Part shown: positions 1-7,800 of the stretch, one piece after another
Layout: every line of letters begins with the position of its first letter
How positions within the stretch are numbered: the stretch's first letter is position 1
Source: a virus
DNA length: 48,508 nt
IMG/VR virus record: IMGVR_UViG_3300026078_000039
Coordinates: 1 to 48,508 of that record
Strand: one strand, 5' to 3'
The notes under the pieces: generated by a model
The model's input: the letters and a program-made list of their open reading frames with translations, nothing else
What the model was told of the DNA's origin: nothing
The model's database searches: none
Position numbers and translations under genes: made by a program

Positions 1-97
1 AGGCGGCATGTTCGGTCACTCCGCGATCGAGGATTGGACTTTGATGCCGTTATAGCGCACCAGCCCAGCGGACGCGGAGTGACCGAACATGCCGCCT
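1..97. repeat. Left-end fold-back inverted repeat
   Basis: Bases 1-25 are the exact reverse complement of bases 73-97, leaving a 47-nt loop. The repeat runs to the very first base and cuts into a gene starting at 90. The right end has the same geometry. A fold-back chimera at an assembly end is the simplest explanation; a real hairpin end is the alternative. Confidence 0.9.
16..90 (-). CDS. Tail-tip/hub protein, N-terminal fragment (truncated by left end)
   Basis: An ATG at 90 follows a GGAGG ribosome site and opens a frame beginning MFGHSASAGLVRYNGIKVQSS. The VRYNGIKVQSS stretch resembles the N-terminus of large phage tail-tip proteins that follow the NlpC/P60 gene in this module (recalled family resemblance). 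The frame meets a stop at 16-18, but only inside the fold-back copy (1-25), so the real gene should continue past the left edge. About 21 authentic residues are visible. Confidence 0.5.
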   Translation of the reverse strand: MFGHSASAGLVRYNGIKVQSSIAE

Positions 98-100
98 CCG

Positions 101-532
101 TCAGAACAGGGTGAAGCAGAGGTGCGGCCGGCGAAGCATCTCTTCTTCGCGGTCCATGTCGGCGCGAACGACGGCCACCGCCGGGCCGGATGCGTGAATC
201 ACGATCGGCGGCGCAATGACGATAGCGCCGTGGCTGAAGGTGCGGCCGTAGCGCCAGATTACGAAGTCGCCGGGCAGGAGGTCTGCGCGGTCGATCTGGC
301 GGGCGTGCGGGCGGACCCAGGAAAGATAGGTCTCTTCGTCGCGGTGCAAAAACCACTGGTCGGCATAGTCAGGCGCCAGATGCGGAACCAGGCCGACTGC
401 CTCGTAGACGGCAGCCGGAAGTTGGGCGCAATCGACGCCGACGCCCTTGATGCGGGCGTGCGAATGGTAAGGCGTGCCCTCCCAGGAAAGCGCTTCGGCA
501 ACGATGGCCTCGCGCGCTTCCTGCTCGGTCAT
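101..532 (-). CDS. NlpC/P60-family tail-associated peptidoglycan hydrolase
   Basis: 143 aa. The order VDCAQ (Cys35), FSHGAIVI (His101) and a further His near 113 matches the Cys-His-(His) active site of NlpC/P60 cysteine peptidases, which cut peptide links in peptidoglycan. In GTA-like tails the gene directly follows the DUF2163 gene and acts at the tail tip during DNA entry. Its ATG overlaps the DUF2163 stop codon by one base (TGATG), so translation is probably coupled. The length is normal for the phage form. Confidence 0.85.
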   Translation of the reverse strand: MTEQEAREAIVAEALSWEGTPYHSHARIKGVGVDCAQLPAAVYEAVGLVPHLAPDYADQWFLHRDEETYLSWVRPHARQIDRADLLPGDFVIWRYGRTFSHGAIVIAPPIVIHASGPAVAVVRADMDREEEMLRRPHLCFTLF

Positions 533-1389
533 CAGTAGGCTGTTTCAGGCACCGGAATGAATTCGAAGCCCCGGAATTTGATCAGGTTGTTGAACCGCGC
601 GACGCACGTCGCCGATGTCTGGTCGCAGCCCGCATAGGCGGTGAAGGTGTCGCCGGCCGATGGCGGTGTCGGGAGCGGCGCGATCAGCGTGAAGTTGCCC
701 GAGGCGTCGTTCGACTTGACCGTGGCGGAGAGGCCATTGTTGGCACCGGAGGTGAACACGATCCGCCCCTGCGACCAGCGGCCGGCATTACCGGTCAGGC
801 CCGACCCGAACGTCGTGTAGGTCGGCGTGCCCGAGACCGTCCCAGCAGACGAGAATGTGGCGGCGCTCAACCCGCAACCGCTATCGTAAACGGTGTGGAT
901 GCAGCCGACTTGATAGAGGTTGGTCGGCATCTGGGCATCGAGCAGGACGGTCCACGCGGTCACCGTCATCTGGATCTGATTGCCCTCGATCGCGTCCACC
1001 GATGTTACGCGGCCGGTAAAGCCGTTCAACGTGCCGATGATCGCCGATGCCCAATCCGGCGTGTAACCATAGTCCAGCGACACGTTGGCAAGGTCGAAGC
1101 CATGGCCCACCGCGAACTGGAGCAGCGGCACGCCGTTGATCGTGTCGTTGTCGTCGGCGGTGATCGTGACCGCCATGGTGGCGTTTTCGAGCCCGCGCTT
1201 GGTCGATATCTTGCCGTGATCGATCCCGGGTCCCAGCGCATAGGGGTGGCCATTCGCGGACAGCGGAATATCGGCGCCCGACCAGCGGATGACCGTCCCG
1301 CCGGATAGCGTGAAGGTCCAGAGGTCGGCGCGCTGGAAATCGGTACCGCTGTCCAGAAGGGTGATGAGTGCGGACGATGCGGATTTCAT
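532..1389 (-). CDS. DUF2163-family tail-tip (baseplate hub) protein
   Basis: 285 aa from the ATG at 1389, chosen because it overlaps the previous stop (ATGA); the frame is open further upstream but that part is only the shadow of the DUF2460 gene. The N-terminal half has the DUF2163 look (substrate-type region ending in a Cys-containing YQVGCIHTVYDSGCGL segment around residue 165), and the C-terminus has GCDQTSATCVARFNNLIKFRGFEF, typical of the family. It is known as a hub component of GTA-like tails, between DUF2460 and NlpC/P60 proteins, as found here. Confidence 0.8.
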   Translation of the reverse strand: MKSASSALITLLDSGTDFQRADLWTFTLSGGTVIRWSGADIPLSANGHPYALGPGIDHGKISTKRGLENATMAVTITADDNDTINGVPLLQFAVGHGFDLANVSLDYGYTPDWASAIIGTLNGFTGRVTSVDAIEGNQIQMTVTAWTVLLDAQMPTNLYQVGCIHTVYDSGCGLSAATFSSAGTVSGTPTYTTFGSGLTGNAGRWSQGRIVFTSGANNGLSATVKSNDASGNFTLIAPLPTPPSAGDTFTAYAGCDQTSATCVARFNNLIKFRGFEFIPVPETAY

Positions 1390-2624
1390 GCCTTCACCCC
1401 GATCAGGTTGATCCCGTCGGCACTCCAAAGACCGTTCATCAACTGCTTGGCGGTCAGCTTGTCGTCGGCGAAGCGGACGAGGAAAGCGAAGTTTCCAAGG
1501 AAGGTGAGGGCAGCGCCGGATGCGGGCGCGGCGAAGAAGGTAATCTGGCCGAGCGGGCCGATGGAATAATCGCCGGCCGTTGAGGTGGTCGGGACGTAGG
1601 CGCTTGGACTTGTGCCGACCTCCGCTTGCGCCCCCCATAGTCGCGCGGAGCCAGTGTTGGCCGCTGCGCTGCTACCGAGGACGTTATAGGGCCCGTAAGC
1701 GGGGTAGAAAGCGAGTTGGAGGGAAGTGTTGCCGGCGTTGTTATTCGTGGCGCTGACCCAGACGCGCCAGAATGCCCCATGGTCTTCAATTCCATATTTC
1801 CCACTGGGCGCGGCGCTCTGGATCGTCCCAAAGTATGGATCGAAATAGAGCACGGCACTTGGATTCGGAGATCCGCCGTAGAGCCCGATCGCCAGGACCA
1901 TCTGGTTGACGGCCGAAGTGGCTTTCTGCACGTAGACGGACCCCACGTACGCAGTGCCGTCATTGGCGACGGTGATGTTCTGATAAATGCTGCCGACCAC
2001 GCTGGTGCTCGTATCGGTCACCGTGTCGGCGGTGGTCGTGCCGTCAGGGGCCGTATCGGTGTTCGCCCCGACCGTGATGCCCGTATCCTTGGCCCATACT
2101 GCGTTCGAGAAATCCTCAGACCAGCGCGCTAAATTCTTGCCGATCGGAGCCCCGACCATCACGCCGTTCACACGCACCGTTGGCGTGCCCATCACGCATC
2201 GGATCGGCTCGACGAAATAATAGGCGCCACCACCGACCGTGCGGGTCAATTGGAATGTGGTCGTCGTCCCGTCGCCGGTTCCGAAGGTCTGGAAGACGCT
2301 GTTATCCGACGGATCGAAAAAGAAGAATTCCTGATACCGCCCGGCCTTCGAGTTGAAGAACGCCAGCAGCTTTTGCTGCTCGGCCAGCGAGGGCGCGTCG
2401 CGCAGCACCTCGTAGCCGACGTTGAACGACCACACCGGATAGGACCATTGCATCCGGCGGCGTTCGCGGCCGGACGAAGCCTGCTGCACGCCCGTCTGCC
2501 AGGTCGGCTCCTTGGACGTGATGAAGCTGAATCCGGGCAGCAGCGGGAAGATGTCGGGATCGTTCGCGAAATTCGGCGACGTGATGATCCAGCGGCTCGG
2601 TAGGGAGGATTGGGTCAATGCCAC
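1386..2624 (-). CDS. DUF2460 tail-tip protein with an internal carbohydrate-binding-like insertion
   Basis: 412 aa, about twice the usual DUF2460 length (roughly 210 aa). Residues 1-162 and 351-412 form the familiar DUF2460 halves (N-terminal region with RRRMQWSYPVW, C-terminal DYSIGPLGQITFFAAP). Residues about 163-350 are an extra module beginning NLARWSEDFSNAVW and containing APDGTTTADTVTD, a pattern I know from lectin-like/CBM-like modules of phage adhesion proteins. The insertion sits in a surface loop region of the host protein, so a receptor or polysaccharide contact is a reasonable inference. Start ATG at 2624; the stop overlaps the DUF2163 start. Confidence 0.8.
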   Translation of the reverse strand: MALTQSSLPSRWIITSPNFANDPDIFPLLPGFSFITSKEPTWQTGVQQASSGRERRRMQWSYPVWSFNVGYEVLRDAPSLAEQQKLLAFFNSKAGRYQEFFFFDPSDNSVFQTFGTGDGTTTTFQLTRTVGGGAYYFVEPIRCVMGTPTVRVNGVMVGAPIGKNLARWSEDFSNAVWAKDTGITVGANTDTAPDGTTTADTVTDTSTSVVGSIYQNITVANDGTAYVGSVYVQKATSAVNQMVLAIGLYGGSPNPSAVLYFDPYFGTIQSAAPSGKYGIEDHGAFWRVWVSATNNNAGNTSLQLAFYPAYGPYNVLGSSAAANTGSARLWGAQAEVGTSPSAYVPTTSTAGDYSIGPLGQITFFAAPASGAALTFLGNFAFLVRFADDKLTAKQLMNGLWSADGINLIGVKA

Positions 2625-2781
2625 CTCCCGGACGCGCGATCGTGCTGCCTGAGGGATCAGGCGGTAGGCGCAATTTGTGAGAATGCCCTGTTATGACAGA
2701 GCAGCTACCCGATGGGAAGGGGGATCGGCTCTTCCAGCCGCTAGCATACTCTGCGACCGAAACGACTCGGGGAGTGGCGAC

Positions 2782-2913
2782 ATGGTGACCAGCAAGAGCG
2801 ATGCGTCGAAGGCCGGTAAGCTTCTGAAGACCAGCAAATCCTCAGCCGTGAAATCGGTCGCAGGGTCTGACCTCGCGCAGGCGAAGAAGTCGGGTTCGAC
2901 CAAGAAGAAATGA
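2782..2913 (+). CDS. Small Lys/Ser-rich protein of plus-strand cassette
   Basis: 43 aa starting MVTSKSDASKAGKLLKTSKS and ending KKSGSTKKK; very basic and low in complexity. ATG at 2782 has GGGAG 8 nt upstream. It resembles small Ser/Ala/Lys-rich hypothetical proteins common in alphaproteobacteria and their prophages; no function known. Its TGA overlaps the ATG of the next gene (ATGA), and it runs against the surrounding minus-strand tail genes. Confidence 0.6.
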   Translation: MVTSKSDASKAGKLLKTSKSSAVKSVAGSDLAQAKKSGSTKKK

Positions 2914-3191
2914 CCGACCCCTGGCGCGGGGAATATCGCGGCAAGCTGCCGCCGGGCGCTCAGGAAATGCTGGATCGTAACGTCGCCGGTTGGCGCGAAG
3001 CCGAATCCTGCGGGTTGAGGATCACGGTGGAGATCCCGCCGCCCGGACCACCATGGCCATGCCCTGTGGCCGAGGCGCATGCGGGCGAACGCTTTACCAT
3101 CGACGCCCTGCCGCCGCTGCCATGGCCCGGTTGCGAACGGCTGCCGTGCTGCTGTTGCGGCTATGTTGCGATCGCCGAGGACCCGGAGTAG
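2910..3191 (+). CDS. Hypothetical protein of plus-strand cassette
   Basis: 93 aa, coupled to the upstream small gene by an ATGA overlap. It is Pro- and Cys-rich toward the end, with a run CCCCGY around residue 80 that could bind metal. No family recognised. Codon use is like the rest of the phage. Confidence 0.5.
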   Translation: MTDPWRGEYRGKLPPGAQEMLDRNVAGWREAESCGLRITVEIPPPGPPWPCPVAEAHAGERFTIDALPPLPWPGCERLPCCCCGYVAIAEDPE

Positions 3192-3218
3192 CTTCCCGTC
3201 AAAGTCGGGGATGGGCGG

Positions 3219-3776
3219 ATGGCGTTTTGGTTGATTGCAGCAGCGGCCTTACCGTCCGTCTTTGGGCTTCAGTTGGGCGCGCCGATCAGCCTGCCCGAGT
3301 GTAAGATCGTTCCCGGCCTGTCGATCAAAGCGTACGCAGTAGACCAAACCGCCCCGTGCTGGGAATCGCCCATCGTGCTCTCTGGGGATGTCCTTCCATC
3401 CACGCCCATCGATTTTCCCGCTGCCAGCGCCCCGCTGATCGTCAAGAACGCGCGTATCTATGCGCTGCCGATTGACGGCAAGGTGGAGAGCATCATGTTC
3501 CTTACACCCGGCGCCGGTGCCCAATCGCTTGTGATGGCCGAACTCCGCAAGAAATTTGGCCCCCCATCCAGCGAAACGACTTCCACGGTCGGAAACGCGC
3601 TGGGCGCAACGTTTAATGCAATTGATGCACGGTGGACAATTGCCGGCGCTGAAGTGCGCTACCGAGGCGTAGCCGACCGGATAGACAGCGGCGAGGTGAC
3701 GATCGACACGGCCAAGGCAAAGGCCCTGAGAGAGGCGCGAGAAAAGGCGACCGAAGGCCAGCGAACCCCTCTCTAG
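3219..3776 (+). CDS. Exported hypothetical protein (moron-type gene)
   Basis: 185 aa with a short hydrophobic N-terminus (MAFWLIAAAALPSVFG) fitting a signal peptide, so the product is probably periplasmic or membrane-associated. Two Cys in the first 60 residues (about 28 and 48) could form a disulfide; the C-terminus is charged (KAKALREAREKATEG). It is the last gene of a plus-strand cassette embedded in the minus-strand tail operon, an arrangement typical of morons expressed from the prophage. Its stop codon overlaps the tape-measure stop tail to tail in the palindrome CTAG. Function unknown. Confidence 0.6.
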   Translation: MAFWLIAAAALPSVFGLQLGAPISLPECKIVPGLSIKAYAVDQTAPCWESPIVLSGDVLPSTPIDFPAASAPLIVKNARIYALPIDGKVESIMFLTPGAGAQSLVMAELRKKFGPPSSETTSTVGNALGATFNAIDARWTIAGAEVRYRGVADRIDSGEVTIDTAKAKALREAREKATEGQRTPL

Positions 3777-5224
3777 AACCGGATAGACGTTCCGGAAAAG
3801 GCGCCTTCCCGGTGAGCTTGCTTAAGGGCATCGGCAACATGCGACCGGTTGGCCATGATTTGTGCGCGCGTGAGCGTGCCAGTGTGGTCGTGATAGTTAA
3901 GGGTGACCCCACCGCCGGCCGGGGACGGCGCGCTTGGAGAGGACTGCGCCACTCCGCCTTGCAGCATCGATCGCAGCGGCACCGCCAGGCTTGCTGGGAG
4001 CACCATTTCTTGGCGATGCAGAAGAAACGGAGCATTATCAAAGGGAACGTCGCCCATGCCGCCAGCGGCAGAGAAAGCCATGACGCCGGCAAACGCGGTA
4101 GCGGCTGCGATCGGTGCAAGGACCGGCCCGATGATCGGGATGCCCACGACCGCCTTCCACGCGCCGGCCGCCGCCTCTTCGGCGTGCCGCAGCATCTCCT
4201 TCGCGTGAAGCGCACCGCTCGCGACGTCTTGGACGATCAGGCCTTCAAGGAAGGCTTCCACCATTCGACTGATCGCCTGCGCGGCGACATTTCCGAGGCT
4301 TTGCCACATATGAGCGAAGCCGGCTGAAAACGACTCTTGGGCAACCAGCATTCGTCCAATCTCTTGGGAGAAGGGCTCGAACATCTGCTTGGCGATTTGC
4401 TTGCTCTGGAGCGCGCCAGCCTGGGCATTGGCCGTCAACTTATTGTGGAACGCCTTGTCGAGCGCCGCGATCTGGTCGCAAAGTTTCTGATATTCGACAG
4501 CGTTCCGGTTCGGGTCGGCGCGCATTGCGGTCAGGCGCTTTTCGAGCGCCTCCTTTTCCAGGTTATAGCGTCGCTCTTCAAGGTCACGCTCGATCGCGAG
4601 CAGCTGGTCTTCGGTGATAAATCCCATCTTTTGACGGAACTTGGCGGTGCTCTCCGCAGCGTCGAGCTCGGCCTTGGCTGCCTTCATCGCCGCATCGGCC
4701 GTTTCTGCGGCAAGCGCCTCGGCGTCGTGCGCGGCCTGGCGCCGCACCTTGATAACCTGGTCCTGCGCCGCGGCCGCCTCGCGGCTTTCTGCGCCATAGG
4801 CCGTCGCGATTTCCTTGGCGATCCGCTCGGCGATCGCGATCTGCTCGTCGCCATCGCCCTTGGCTGCGTCTAGAGCCTTCTGCAGGCCGGCGATGTGCCC
4901 TTGGAAGCCCTTTTCGTCTAGAGCGGCCTTGGCCTCATAATATTTTGTTTCGACCTCGGTGCGGTCCTTGGCGGAAGCGATATGGCCGGCGAGAATGGCG
5001 CCCCAAAAGCGCTCGTTTTCAGCTTCGCCCCACTTGTGAAAAGTGCCCGCCGCGTCCTGCGCTTTTTCGAACGCCGCTTTCTGCTCTGCGAGTTCTTCCT
5101 CCCAATTGCCCATCTCGGACTTTTCTTTGCCGCCATTCGACAGGTCGACGCCTGGGGCGGCCTTGGGCGGCGGGGTTGCCAGCGCGGTCTGGAGCTTGGC
5201 GATCTGGTCCTGGAGGGAGGTCAC
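3773..5224 (-). CDS. Tape measure protein, C-terminal fragment
   Basis: This frame holds the last ~490 residues of the tape measure: a long Ala/Glu/Lys-rich coiled coil, a hydrophobic segment (VVGIPIIGPVLAPIAAATAF), and a C-terminal tail. It has no credible start of its own; the GTG at 5224 lies inside a repeat and has no ribosome site. It is joined to the N-terminal fragment if one copy of the 91-bp repeat at 5167-5348 is removed, giving one frame of 1050 codons. Confidence 0.75.
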   Translation of the reverse strand: MTSLQDQIAKLQTALATPPPKAAPGVDLSNGGKEKSEMGNWEEELAEQKAAFEKAQDAAGTFHKWGEAENERFWGAILAGHIASAKDRTEVETKYYEAKAALDEKGFQGHIAGLQKALDAAKGDGDEQIAIAERIAKEIATAYGAESREAAAAQDQVIKVRRQAAHDAEALAAETADAAMKAAKAELDAAESTAKFRQKMGFITEDQLLAIERDLEERRYNLEKEALEKRLTAMRADPNRNAVEYQKLCDQIAALDKAFHNKLTANAQAGALQSKQIAKQMFEPFSQEIGRMLVAQESFSAGFAHMWQSLGNVAAQAISRMVEAFLEGLIVQDVASGALHAKEMLRHAEEAAAGAWKAVVGIPIIGPVLAPIAAATAFAGVMAFSAAGGMGDVPFDNAPFLLHRQEMVLPASLAVPLRSMLQGGVAQSSPSAPSPAGGGVTLNYHDHTGTLTRAQIMANRSHVADALKQAHREGAFSGTSIRF

Positions 5225-7013
5225 AGCAGCGGTAGCCGCGCTGAGGTTGGCCTTGGCGCGGCGGGGTTGCCAGCGCGGTCTGGAGCTTGGCGATCTGGTC
5301 CTGGAGGGAGGTCACAGCAGCGGTAGCCGCGCTGAGGTTGGCCTTGGCTTGTGTCACCGCTTGCGAGGCGATCGAAGCAGACGGGCTGGAGGTCGCGCCG
5401 ATCCCTGCCATTCCCATACCGGGCACCGGCGCAGCATGGGCGGCGCTCGATTCCGCTTGATAGGTCGCGTTGGCTCTGGTCAATTCTGCCCGGGCGAGCG
5501 CGGCGGATGCTTGGGCGTCCTTCAGCTTTGCGCGGGCATTATCAAGGTGCGATTGCGCTTCTTTCTCGGCCTCCTCACGCGCCTTGCCATGGGCGGTCGC
5601 GAGGTCGTCGATCGCGGCCTTCGTCTGCTTCGCTGATTCACCAGCGCCGTCCTGCAGTTCCTTGAATCGAGCGGTTGCCTGCGTCGCCTGATCGGTCACC
5701 GTGTACAGTTCGTACATGCCGGCCGTGATGGCGATCAGCGCGATGCCGACCGGGCCGCCAAAGGCGGCAAGAAGCGCCCGTCCAGCCGTGGTCGCGACCA
5801 GGGCGAGCGCCTCCATGGCGGTCGCGGCTCCGCCAGCGGCGGCTTCGATGGCGAACAGGATCGTCGTGACCGCCTTAGAGCTGGCCACAGCGCTGGCGAC
5901 GCCAGCCGCATATCGCGCGGTCATGACCCCGATGAGCGCTTCGAGCGCCACCGTCACGGCATGGGCATTGTTGGCCAGCGTCGTGAAGAGGGGGCCCAAT
6001 CCGCTCAACACGCTCCACAGTTCGGTCCCGGCCGTCTTGAGACCATCGAACATCTGATGGACCGCGCCGCCTTGTTCGTAGGACGTGACGAACGACTTGA
6101 TTAGGTCGTTCAGACCAGTCGTGAACTGAGCCATCGCGGGCGCGACGGCATCGGCAATCGTGGTCTGGAGGCCGAGCCATGCGATCTTGGACTCGTTGAC
6201 GGTTTCGGCGAGCGCCGCCTGCTTTTCAGCGGCATCCTTGTTGACGACACCAAAATCGGCGGCCTTTCCGAGAATCTCCTTCAGGCCCTCGGACCCGAGG
6301 TCAAGAATCGGGATAAGCTGCGCACCAGACCTGCCAAGCGCCGCCATCGCCAGTGCAGTCTTTGCTGGGCCGTCTTCCATGCCCTTGAAGCGATCGGCGA
6401 CCACAAACAAGCGCTGCATTTGTGTCAAGCCATCGTTGGCCGAGATGCCGAGCGCGCGGAGCGCCTTGCCGGTGGCGTTTGTGCTTCCGCTCGCGGTCGC
6501 TGCATTTTTGTCGAGGATTTGCATCCCGCGTGTGATGGTTTCGAGCGACACGCCGGTCGAAAGCGAAACCGCCTTGAGCTGCTGAACCTGCTCGACGCTC
6601 ATGCCGAAGGTGCGGGCAAGATGCTCGACTTTCTCGCCCGCCTCGGCCATGCCGTCGGCCCATTCCTTGACGCGCTCGACGGCAAACATCGAGACGTAGA
6701 CTTCGGCAAATTCGCGCGCGCGGGCTTGGAAAGTGCGGATCGATTCCGCGCCCTCGTGGATCTTCGCGATCATCCCGCTGAAGCCGGTGCTCGCCTCTTC
6801 GTGGAGTTCGCGGACCTGCGTTTTTGCACCGGCCGCGCTGGAAGCCAGTTCCTGGAACCCGGCCTTCATGGCGTCGGCCATCTGCGCCATCGAAGCGCTC
6901 AACTCGGCGAGCGCGGGTGCGATTGACGCGATATCGTTTTTCGTTTGTTGGACGCCGGGCTTAACCCCGGTCGCATCCGCGACGATCTTTACGCCGAGTT
7001 GATCGTCGGACAT
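5019..7013 (-). CDS. Tape measure protein, N-terminal fragment (frameshifted)
   Basis: Starts at the ATG at 7013 (MSDDQLGVKIVADATGVKPG). The tape measure sets tail length and is ejected ahead of the DNA. About 585 residues are authentic: a helical N-terminus, then a strongly hydrophobic section (AAGVASAVASS through FGGPVGIALIAITAGMYEL) expected to enter the membrane, then coiled coil. After the first-read copy of the 91-bp duplication the frame is lost and the last ~80 codons (Arg/Pro-rich) are out of frame. Without the duplication the full protein would be 1049 aa, a normal size. Confidence 0.85.
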   Translation of the reverse strand: MSDDQLGVKIVADATGVKPGVQQTKNDIASIAPALAELSASMAQMADAMKAGFQELASSAAGAKTQVRELHEEASTGFSGMIAKIHEGAESIRTFQARAREFAEVYVSMFAVERVKEWADGMAEAGEKVEHLARTFGMSVEQVQQLKAVSLSTGVSLETITRGMQILDKNAATASGSTNATGKALRALGISANDGLTQMQRLFVVADRFKGMEDGPAKTALAMAALGRSGAQLIPILDLGSEGLKEILGKAADFGVVNKDAAEKQAALAETVNESKIAWLGLQTTIADAVAPAMAQFTTGLNDLIKSFVTSYEQGGAVHQMFDGLKTAGTELWSVLSGLGPLFTTLANNAHAVTVALEALIGVMTARYAAGVASAVASSKAVTTILFAIEAAAGGAATAMEALALVATTAGRALLAAFGGPVGIALIAITAGMYELYTVTDQATQATARFKELQDGAGESAKQTKAAIDDLATAHGKAREEAEKEAQSHLDNARAKLKDAQASAALARAELTRANATYQAESSAAHAAPVPGMGMAGIGATSSPSASIASQAVTQAKANLSAATAAVTSLQDQIAKLQTALATPPRQGQPQRGYRCCDLPPGPDRQAPDRAGNPAAQGRPRRRPVEWRQRKVRDGQLGGRTRRAESGVRKSAGRGGHFSQVGRS
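5167..5348. repeat. Exact 91-bp tandem duplication inside the tape measure gene
   Basis: 5167-5257 and 5258-5348 are identical head-to-tail copies of 91 bp. Because 91 is not a multiple of three, the second copy shifts the tape measure frame. The total coding span minus 91 divides exactly by three (3150 nt), which is strong evidence that the ancestral gene had one copy. Confidence 0.95.
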
Positions 7014-7022
7014 GCGCGCCTC

Positions 7023-7343
7023 CTATTCAGGAGCGCCCAGCACGCGTTGCGTGATGAGCTTGGATGCCTCAATCGGGTCGCAGCCGGGCTGGACCGTCAT
7101 GAGGCTCGCCAGTTCGGCGATCGAAGGGCCGACGACGCCGGCTGTGGGGATTTCGCGCGAAGGCGCGTCAGGTTCGCGCGTCAGTTTCACGCCCCATGCG
7201 GACGCGAACAGCGAGACGGCGATGTGGGTCGGTGGCCCAAATTGGGCCCAGTGCGCGCGAATGCGCTCGACATCGTTCAAATCCCAGTCGTCTAGGATTT
7301 TTTGCTTGGATCCGCCCTCTATCAGGGCAGCGACAAGCTCCAT
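7023..7343 (-). CDS. Tail assembly chaperone, second (T-like) part
   Basis: 106 aa from the ATG at 7343, but the frame is open back through the end of the upstream chaperone gene. It lies between the first chaperone and the tape measure, the position of the lambda T region, and is most likely made as a -1 frameshift extension of the upstream protein (see the slippery site at 7384-7396). Contains WAQFGPPTHIAVSLF and a Pro/Glu-rich middle; ends 9 nt before the tape measure start. Confidence 0.6.
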   Translation of the reverse strand: MELVAALIEGGSKQKILDDWDLNDVERIRAHWAQFGPPTHIAVSLFASAWGVKLTREPDAPSREIPTAGVVGPSIAELASLMTVQPGCDPIEASKLITQRVLGAPE

Positions 7344-7383
7344 AACGATGGACCATAGCGTGTCGGCAAGGCTCCCTCCCGCA

Positions 7384-7396
7384 GCTACTTTTTGGG
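7384..7396 (-). promoter_or_regulatory. Probable -1 programmed ribosomal frameshift site
   Basis: On the minus strand the end of the first chaperone gene reads GCT CCC CCC AAA AAG TAG. The C6A5G run just before the stop allows a -1 slip (CCC re-pairs with CCC), and the -1 frame then reads GTA GCT GCG GGA without a stop into the downstream chaperone frame. Position and layout match the G/GT frameshift of lambda-like phages; the heptamer is not the textbook X-XXY-YYZ, so efficiency is uncertain. Confidence 0.55.
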
Positions 7397-7795
7397 GGGA
7401 GCCTTGTCTTCCCCCGGCCGCATACCGCTCTTGTTGAGCACGGAATTCACCGCGGCCATCAGCTCGGCCATCGCCTCGGGGGTCGCATCGACGTCATCGA
7501 TCAACGCTTTGGCGGTGACAGACGGGTCGAGCTTCACGATGCCGACGTGCAGGATGCGGACCGCGTCCGCGAGGTTCTGCATGTTTTCGGCCACCGTCGA
7601 AGCGGCAACCAGCTTCGCGATCTTCTCGGCAAGGGTTTCACCCTCGTCGCCAGGCATGATCGCGACGCCGGCCCGCAGCTCGAGCAGCGCCTGGCGCTCT
7701 TTTTGAGCGTCGATGAAGGGCGCGGCGTCGATCATGGCGCCTAGCTTGTAGGGCGCGAGTTCCCACTCGCGCCCACCGATGTTGATCGTCACCAT
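7385..7795 (-). CDS. Tail assembly chaperone, first (G-like) part
   Basis: 136 aa (MVTINIGGREWELAPYKLG...), mostly helical, placed between tail tube and tape measure genes. The start region resembles phage tail assembly chaperones that coat the tape measure during tail assembly and are absent from the finished virion. It ends in PPKK at a homopolymeric C6A5 run. Starts 5 nt after the tail tube stop. Confidence 0.75.
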   Translation of the reverse strand: MVTINIGGREWELAPYKLGAMIDAAPFIDAQKERQALLELRAGVAIMPGDEGETLAEKIAKLVAASTVAENMQNLADAVRILHVGIVKLDPSVTAKALIDDVDATPEAMAELMAAVNSVLNKSGMRPGEDKAPPKK

Positions 7796-7800
7796 CCAGA

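Noticed and set aside
1386-2624. Diversity-generating retroelement target in the lectin-like insert
   Set aside because: No reverse transcriptase gene or template repeat is visible anywhere in the window.
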